9,915 bases of DNA, taken from the NCBI GenBank assembly GCA_028275295.1, contig JAPWUY010000029.1, positions 1-9,915 on the forward strand, given 5' to 3'. Below, one piece after another: positions 6,051 to 9,915 of the stretch. A program made the position numbers and the translations under genes. The stretch is from Thermodesulfobacteriota bacterium (GTDB lineage: Bacteria; Desulfobacterota; Desulfocorpusculales; Desulfocorpusculum). Each line of letters starts with the position of its first letter. The first letter of the stretch is position 1. The notes beneath the pieces are model-generated. The model was given only the letters and a program-made list of their open reading frames with translations. It was not told the origin of the DNA and did no database searches.

Positions 6051-6587
6051 GTGGCGGAAATAATAGACCTCGAGGAAAGGAAAAGGTCAATGGGGGCGGC
6101 CAGGCTCCTCGTGGAGTGGGCCAGGGCCCTCGGCTTTTCCATAGGCCCCCAATGTTCCCTGATGGAGCTTCCCGATAAACTGCTTTGGCTTCTCGCCAAG
6201 GCGGACCCTAGGGGACAGAGCGAGCTCGAGGATTTGATAGTGCGACTGCGAAGGGGGAAAAAGAAGACGAGTGCGGTCCTCGGGCCCAGGGAGAGAATGG
6301 AAATCTTGGATGTCACCCTTTTCCTCTTGGATCAGATTCGCTTCGAGTGCATGACGCGACTCGGCTGGATCGAACCCCTGGAGACGAGGCAAATTCCATT
6401 GGCGGAAATTCTGTCGAGACCCGTTGAGAGGCTAAAGGAACTCAAACAGACACCCAAACTCAGGCAAGACAACCCCAGTTTTCACAGGTTTCAGGCCTTG
6501 CCCCTTCTCGAGAAAGAGACATTCATAAGAAAACAGATCCCTCAGGCCCTGGAGATCTTCAGAAGGAGAATCCAGGAAAGAGAGTGA
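6051..6587 (+). CDS. Hypothetical soluble helical protein, closely following ridA
   Basis: I do not recognise this family. From GTG 6051 the product is 178 aa, charged and apparently all-helical, with no signal peptide, membrane segment or Cys cluster (only two isolated Cys). Visible blocks are 'IIDLEERKRSMGAARLLVEWARALG' split over the first 30 residues, 'MELPDKLLWLLAKADP', a basic 'RLRRGKKKTS' turn, 'LGPRERMEILDVTLFLLDQIR', and a C-terminal amphipathic helix ending RRRIQERE. Start: a GTG at 6039 overlaps the ridA TGA (GTGA), but its AAGGAG runs into the codon, whereas GTG 6051 has AAGGAG-TGA 11 nt and GAGGAG 4 nt upstream. It is very probably co-transcribed with ridA, and codon use resembles its neighbours. 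Confidence 0.72.
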   Translation: MAEIIDLEERKRSMGAARLLVEWARALGFSIGPQCSLMELPDKLLWLLAKADPRGQSELEDLIVRLRRGKKKTSAVLGPRERMEILDVTLFLLDQIRFECMTRLGWIEPLETRQIPLAEILSRPVERLKELKQTPKLRQDNPSFHRFQALPLLEKETFIRKQIPQALEIFRRRIQERE

Positions 6588-6609
6588 CGGAGCTCGAAGC
6601 TCGCATCCC

Positions 6610-6638
6610 TTGACAGGTGAGTTAGCGATACTTAGAAC
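6610..6638 (+). promoter_or_regulatory. Sigma70-type promoter for the FmdB-like gene
   Basis: A perfect TTGACA (6610-6615), 17-bp spacer and TAGAAC (6633-6638, 4 of 6 to TATAAT) precede the zinc-ribbon gene. The expected RNA start is near 6645, giving a leader of about 55 nt. Confidence 0.65.
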
Positions 6639-6700
6639 TTTTTTGTGGGCTCGACTCTCCCCGGAGCGGGCCAAATTGCTTAGAACGGGAGGAGCCGACC

Positions 6701-6868
6701 ATGCCTGTGTACGAGTATCGCTGCAAGGAGTGCAACAAGGAGTTCACGGTGACCATGTCCATCTCCGAGAAGGAGAGCAAGAAGGTGACCTGTCCCTCTT
6801 GCCAAAAGGAGGACTCCGTAGAACAGCTCATAACACCGTTTATGACCAAGACCTCGAGAAAGAGTTGA
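6701..6868 (+). CDS. FmdB-family small zinc-ribbon protein
   Basis: A 55-aa protein beginning MPVYEYRCKECNKEF, the classic opening of the FmdB/CxxC_CxxC_SSSS zinc-ribbon family (Pfam/TIGR 'FmdB family zinc ribbon protein'). Cys8-X2-Cys11 and Cys31-X2-Cys34 (TCPSC) form the zinc knuckles, and a basic Ser/Thr-rich tail 'TKTSRKS' ends it. FmdB was named from a methylotroph regulator of formamidase/amidase genes; the role of most members is unknown, so 'regulator' should not be assumed. GGAGGAG lies 6 nt before the ATG. It has its own promoter (6610-6638) and is followed by a structured region and a terminator, so it is probably monocistronic. Confidence 0.9.
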   Translation: MPVYEYRCKECNKEFTVTMSISEKESKKVTCPSCQKEDSVEQLITPFMTKTSRKS

Positions 6869-7038
6869 CAGTGGTTTGAGGGCCCTTGGGGGGAAAGGCC
6901 CCTGAAGATCCAAGGCGAAAAGGGGAGGCTCTCTCTGCTTTGGTGCTTGCCAAAGAAAAGCCCTCTCGGAGCCCAAAAGGGAGATAGAAGAGGGCCGAGA
7001 AGATTCCTTCCCAAGATTGAAAAGCCCTCTCATGGTTT
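6869..7038 (+). other. Structured 3' region between the FmdB-like gene and its terminator
   Basis: A 170-nt stretch without a gene but with several hairpins: CTTTGG-TGCTTG-CCAAAG (6938-6955), CCC-AAAA-GGG (6972-6981), and GCCCTCT pairing with AGAGGGC (6989-6995). GCCCTCT is present twice (6960-6966 and 7024-7030), inside a 13-bp direct repeat, so AGAGGGC can pair with either copy but not both. It may be a long 3' UTR or a small RNA released from the mRNA. No independent promoter with a good -10 was found. Confidence 0.35.
6955..7031 (+). repeat. 13-bp direct repeat pair GAAAAGCCCTCTC
   Basis: GAAAAGCCCTCTC occurs at 6955-6967 and again at 7019-7031, 64 bp apart. Both copies contain GCCCTCT, the complement of AGAGGGC lying between them (6989-6995). 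Confidence 0.75.
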
Positions 7039-7069
7039 GCCTCGGGAGAGAGTGCCCGAGGCTTTTTTT
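7039..7069 (+). terminator. Strong intrinsic terminator after the FmdB-like gene
   Basis: A perfect 8-bp GC-rich stem GCCTCGGG (7039-7046) / CCCGAGGC (7055-7062) with an 8-nt loop is followed directly by seven T residues (7063-7069). This is a textbook Rho-independent terminator on the plus strand. It separates the ridA/FmdB side from the TPR side. Confidence 0.93.
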
Positions 7070-7399
7070 ACCAGCCCTTGGAGCACAAATCGGTACCTTG
7101 GGGAATCGAATTCGAGAGATTCACTCACCACGATAGAAGGGGCCTCTCTCCCTTTGAAGAGAAGCTCTCTCAAAACCTTCTAGCTGCGAGACTAGCTCGA
7201 CTTTGGCGGGTTCATTTGGGTTTGGAAGGAAAGAGCCCCTATGACGAGAGCCTTCCCAAAGGATCCACCCCACGAAATCTTCCATTGCGAATGGGGTTCA
7301 TGCCAGATCTGGGCCTCCCAATGAGGAAAAAAGCCTAGAGAAGGTTTTCTCGGATTCGGACTTTCGAGCTCCCAATTGGTAGTCCGCCCCTTGGGTTCG
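7070..7399. other. Non-coding interval, no supported gene
   Basis: About 330 bp between the terminator and the next promoter candidate. A TTG-initiated frame (7078-7338, 86 codons) exists, but it has no ribosome site, no codon bias like the neighbours and no recognisable motif. It may be relic sequence. A small hairpin GAGAA-GGTT-TTCTC (7337-7350 area) is the only structure noticed. Confidence 0.4.
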
Positions 7400-7429
7400 T
7401 TGTGCCGAGATGAAGGGCTGTGGTATATT
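7400..7429 (+). promoter_or_regulatory. Promoter candidate upstream of the structured leader and TPR gene
   Basis: TTGTGC (7400-7405, 3 of 6 to TTGACA) and TATATT (7424-7429, 5 of 6 to TATAAT) are separated by 18 bp. The predicted RNA start near 7436 is about 10 nt before the long paired element at 7447, so the whole element would lie in the leader of the TPR gene. Confidence 0.45.
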
Positions 7430-7446
7430 CGTGATTCGGGGAAGTC

Positions 7447-7595
7447 CAGTGGAACCGACTATTGGAAGAGCTCACCCATTGCTAGAAGGACCCGAGGAGG
7501 CCTTGGGTGAGATGTTGGAAAGCCCGATCCCTGGGCTTTTCTCTTGGCCCGCACCGAGGCTTGAGGCCAGCGCTCGGGAATGATTGGTTCCACTG
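7447..7595 (+). ncRNA. Candidate structured RNA or leader element, unknown class
   Basis: A closing stem of 12 pairs, CAGTGGAACCGA (7447-7458) with TTGGTTCCACTG (7584-7595), one G-U, encloses three further helices: CTCACCCA/TGGGTGAG (7471-7478 and 7504-7511, perfect 8 bp), AAAGCCC/GGGCTTT (7519-7525 and 7533-7539, 7-nt loop) and CCGAG/CTCGG (7554-7558 and 7573-7577). This is the layout of a multi-helix junction RNA of about 150 nt, ending 47 nt before the TPR start codon. I do not recognise a known riboswitch, 6S, SRP, tmRNA or RNase P signature. The GGGCTTTTCTC after the third helix could alternatively be a weak terminator. The pairing is visible in sequence; function as RNA is inferred. Confidence 0.45.
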
Positions 7596-7642
7596 AGATG
7601 GCCTGAGACGAAAAAAGGTCCGATGTTCGGGGGGAGAAGAGA

Positions 7643-9379
7643 ATGGCTTCGAAGAGGCTTTGGGTGTGGCTTTGGTGTGGGATCCTTCTTATGGCCTCTG
7701 GGTGTACTCCCTATCACGGAGCTCCTCCCGGAAGCTTGATGCCTGTTCTGGATGAGGAGTCCAGAGCGAGATCGGAGGCTTCGTACCATTTGCTTTTGAG
7801 CAATCTCTTGGCACAGAAGGGCAAGAGGGCCGAGGCCTTGGAAGAGACGCGCAGGGCTGTTGCAGCGGATCCCCGCTCGGCATACTTGAGAAAGCTCTTG
7901 GCTCACAGACTTGCGGAGAGCAAGCTTTTCGAAGAGGCCCTCGAGCACGCCCGGGAGGCCGTGTCCCTTGCTCCAGGGGATGTCAATGCCCTTCTCCTTT
8001 TGGCCCAGCTTTTGTCCGCTTCGGGAAAATGGGAGGAGGCCGTTGGAGTCTATAGGGAGATCGTGGAGACGGATCCCTCCAATCTGGAGGTCTGCTTGAG
8101 GCTTGTCAACCTCCTGAGGGAAAAGGGAAGGTATGAGGAGGCCAAGGAGATCCTGGAAAAATTCGAGGCTTCCAAGCCCGATGAGCCTTTGGGACCCTAT
8201 TACTTGGCCAAGCTTCACCTGGAGATGAAGGAGGGGGATAAGGCCAAGTCTTATTTGAGAAAGGCCATGGAGAAGAGGCCAGGGTTTGTGCCAGCTTATT
8301 TGGACCTCGCCTCCATTTTGGAGGCTGAGAAAAGGCCCGATGAGGCCATAGACGTCTATAGGGACCTCCTCGTTGTGGATCCGAGCAACCAGCAGGCCAT
8401 GGCCAAGTTGGGTCAATTGCTCGTGATGCAGGATAGGTTCGAGGAAGCAGTGGAATTCTTCGAGAAACTCAAAGCCCTTCATCCCAGAAACGGAGAGATT
8501 AGGCTCAAAGTGGGCCTCCTCTATCTGGAGCTCAAGAGATATCCGCAGGCCATTTCGGAGTTCAGGACAGCCTTGGCCCAAGGAGTCAGAGTGGACCAGA
8601 GCAGATTCTATCTCGGGGTGGCCTTGGAGGAGAGCGGCGAAGACGAGGCCGCTATGGAGGAATTCAGGAAGGTATCGAAAGACTCGGATCTCTATGACGA
8701 GGCCGTAGTGCACATGGGGAGGATCCTGGAGAAGCGAGGGGATCTGGAAGGCGCTTTGGCCCAGGCAAAAAGGGCATATGAAGAGGTGTCTCCCAAGGAT
8801 GATTTCCTCCTGAGGTACCTGGTGCGCCTTTACGCGAAGCTCAAGAGACACTCGGAGGCCATTGAACTGGCCAAGAAGGCCCTCGAAGGCGACCCCACCA
8901 ATGCTCGCCTCCATTTCGCCCTCGGTGTAGCCTATGACAAGGCCGGCGACCCGTGGGGAGCCATAAGGGAGATGGAAGAGGTGGTGAGGCTCGAACCCGA
9001 TAATGCGGACGCTTTGAATTACCTGGGCTACACCCTAGCTGTGCTTGGGGTGAGGCTCGAAGAGGCCGAGAATTTCATCAGGAGAGCCCTGGAGATAAAA
9101 CCGGGCGATGGGTACATAATCGATAGCCTCGGTTGGGTTTTCTTCAAGCAAGGAAGAACGGACGAGGCCTTGCGGGAACTGGAGAGGGCAGCTCAACTTG
9201 TGCCCACCGATCCCATAATACTCGAACACCTGGGAGACGTCCTTTCCATCAAGGGGGACAAGAAAAGAGCGCGGGACCTTTACGAAAAGGCCCTTCAACT
9301 GGAGTCAGAGGAAAGAACAGATGCCCAGAAAAGGGAGCTCGAGGAAAAATACAGGAAGCTCGTGGAGGAGCTCAGGTAA
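7643..9379 (+). CDS. TPR-repeat lipoprotein (15 tandem TPR units)
   Basis: A 578-aa exported lipoprotein. Residues 1-20 form a lipoprotein signal peptide (Lys/Arg, then hydrophobic Trp/Leu core, lipobox ASGC with Cys21 as the lipidated residue). After a short linker, residues about 46-557 divide into 15 contiguous tetratricopeptide units of 34-35 residues, most with the canonical W/L..L..AL.A.P pattern (for example 'FEEALEHAREAVSLAPGD'), ending in a charged helix 'ELEEKYRKLVEEL'. The late 'ALNYLGYTL' and 'YIIDSLGWVFFKQGRTDEAL' units are typical of a deltaproteobacterial TPR lipoprotein family. TPR solenoids bind other proteins, and an envelope assembly or secretion scaffold role is likely but not proven. 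The ATG has a GGGGGGAG site at 6 nt. It is followed closely by a LolB-like lipoprotein gene, suggesting a shared outer-membrane role. Confidence 0.9.
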   Translation: MASKRLWVWLWCGILLMASGCTPYHGAPPGSLMPVLDEESRARSEASYHLLLSNLLAQKGKRAEALEETRRAVAADPRSAYLRKLLAHRLAESKLFEEALEHAREAVSLAPGDVNALLLLAQLLSASGKWEEAVGVYREIVETDPSNLEVCLRLVNLLREKGRYEEAKEILEKFEASKPDEPLGPYYLAKLHLEMKEGDKAKSYLRKAMEKRPGFVPAYLDLASILEAEKRPDEAIDVYRDLLVVDPSNQQAMAKLGQLLVMQDRFEEAVEFFEKLKALHPRNGEIRLKVGLLYLELKRYPQAISEFRTALAQGVRVDQSRFYLGVALEESGEDEAAMEEFRKVSKDSDLYDEAVVHMGRILEKRGDLEGALAQAKRAYEEVSPKDDFLLRYLVRLYAKLKRHSEAIELAKKALEGDPTNARLHFALGVAYDKAGDPWGAIREMEEVVRLEPDNADALNYLGYTLAVLGVRLEEAENFIRRALEIKPGDGYIIDSLGWVFFKQGRTDEALRELERAAQLVPTDPIILEHLGDVLSIKGDKKRARDLYEKALQLESEERTDAQKRELEEKYRKLVEELR

Positions 9380-9915
9380 AGGGGGAATTTGGGTACGGAC
9401 AATAGGGGTTCTGGCCTCGCTCTTGATGGCCTGGGGATGTGCCCCTGCACTACTGCCCCAAGCGAAGCCCGTCCCGGATCCCAATGAACTCTTGCAAAGA
9501 CTGAGGGAAAGGGACTCCCTCATAACCACACTGGAGGCGACGGGGAGCCTCAAGTGGCAGCGGGAGGGGGAAAAAGGCTCTGTGGAACATGTCCTTCTCC
9601 TGAGAAGACCCTCGGCCATGAGGTTGGATGCCCTTTCTCCCATGGGACCATCGGCAGTGAGTGTCTCCATAAAGGGAGGCAAAGCGGAGATATATGTGCC
9701 ATCTGAAGGGAAGGTCTTGAGGGGACAGGTCTCGACCTCTCTGATGGAGAGGATGTTCTCCCTCCCTTTGGAAGTCGAAGAGACTCTCGGCGTGCTTTGC
9801 GGCATCCCTCCCTTGTGTGTTCCCTCCAATGCCCAGAGCAGGACAGAGGGAAGGGCCTGGGTCCTGGATCTCGAATGCGACGACTCTCGCACCCACAAGC
9901 AGATATCCCTGGATC
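9321..9915 (+). CDS. LolB/DUF4292-like outer-membrane lipoprotein, 3' end outside the window
   Basis: A frame open to the right edge encodes a lipoprotein signal 'RTIGVLASLLMAWGC' (lipobox AWGC) followed by a LolB-type domain: 'LLQRLRERDSLITTLEATGSL', then 'LLLRRPSAMRLDALSPMGP', 'SVSIKGGKAEIYVPSEGKV' and 'LMERMFSLPLEVEETLGVL', the alternating strands of the LolB/DUF4292 half-barrel. LolB receives lipoproteins from LolA and inserts them in the outer membrane; DUF4292 members in deltaproteobacteria are thought to act similarly. Start is doubtful. The only canonical in-frame codon ahead of the signal is ATG 9321, overlapping the TPR gene by 59 bp and giving a 25-residue leader before the hydrophobic core. 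ATT 9387 next to AAGGGGG would give a normal-looking MWVRTIGVL start, and a TTG at 9389 is one frame off. Confidence 0.75.
   Translation, partial: MPRKGSSRKNTGSSWRSSGKGGIWVRTIGVLASLLMAWGCAPALLPQAKPVPDPNELLQRLRERDSLITTLEATGSLKWQREGEKGSVEHVLLLRRPSAMRLDALSPMGPSAVSVSIKGGKAEIYVPSEGKVLRGQVSTSLMERMFSLPLEVEETLGVLCGIPPLCVPSNAQSRTEGRAWVLDLECDDSRTHKQISLD

Noticed and set aside
6865..6893. TTGACA at the end of the FmdB-like gene as a promoter for a small RNA
   Set aside because: The position 17 bp downstream is GGGGGG, so there is no -10.
7078..7338. TTG-started frame of 86 codons after the terminator
   Set aside because: No ribosome site, no third-position bias like the neighbours, no recognisable motif; kept only as a note on the non-coding interval.
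7447..7610. Cobalamin riboswitch reading of the segment (GGGAA, CCACTG and CCTGAGAC words present)
   Set aside because: The words are in the wrong order and the B12-box and conserved P-helix arrangement are missing.
7472..8914. 480-codon open frame on the minus strand, antisense to the TPR gene
   Set aside because: It mirrors the strong codon bias of the TPR gene, is Leu/Gly/His/Pro rich without motifs, and has no ribosome site; the plus-strand gene has a signal peptide and 15 clear TPR units.

Overview
The window looks like chromosomal DNA of an anaerobic deltaproteobacterial-type (Desulfobacterota-like) organism. The evidence is moderate GC content, a C-P lyase operon, a TPR lipoprotein followed by a LolB-like lipoprotein, and a short FmdB-type zinc ribbon. 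This assignment is an inference from gene content and style; no marker gene here settles it.

Left half (1-5150, minus strand): a carbon-phosphorus lyase (phosphonate degradation) operon in the order phnG, phnH, phnI, phnJ, phnK, phnL, read right to left. phnL is cut by the left edge after 17 codons. The genes are packed with 1-19 bp gaps or a 4-bp overlap, each with its own Shine-Dalgarno sequence. PhnG/H/I/J form the core complex, with PhnI making the phosphonate-ribosyl-triphosphate and the radical-SAM enzyme PhnJ breaking the C-P bond; PhnK and PhnL are the ABC-type partner ATPases. Upstream on the same strand is an OmpR/PhoB-type response regulator. Both the regulator and phnG are preceded by arrays of 7-bp TGTCA-like elements at 11-bp spacing, which is the architecture of Pho boxes. 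A plausible circuit is therefore a PhoB-like regulator that controls itself and the adjacent C-P lyase operon under phosphate starvation. No histidine kinase, PhnF or transporter is in view.

Middle (5150-7070, plus strand): a roughly 500-bp divergent spacer, then ridA (enamine/imine deaminase), a closely following unrecognised 178-aa soluble protein, and a separate 55-aa FmdB-family zinc-ribbon gene with a near-consensus sigma70-type promoter. A structured 3' region and a strong intrinsic terminator (7039-7069) follow.

Right part (7070-9915, plus strand): a long non-coding interval containing a promoter-like site and a strikingly paired segment (7447-7595) that could be a structured leader RNA. 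Next come a 578-aa lipoprotein made of 15 contiguous TPR units, and the start of a LolB/DUF4292-like outer-membrane lipoprotein that runs off the right edge and has no ordinary start codon close to its signal peptide.

The parts most worth checking are the two Pho-box arrays, the tetracysteine insertion in PhnK, the candidate structured RNA before the TPR gene, and the odd start of the LolB-like gene. I saw no mobile element, CRISPR array, tRNA or rRNA.
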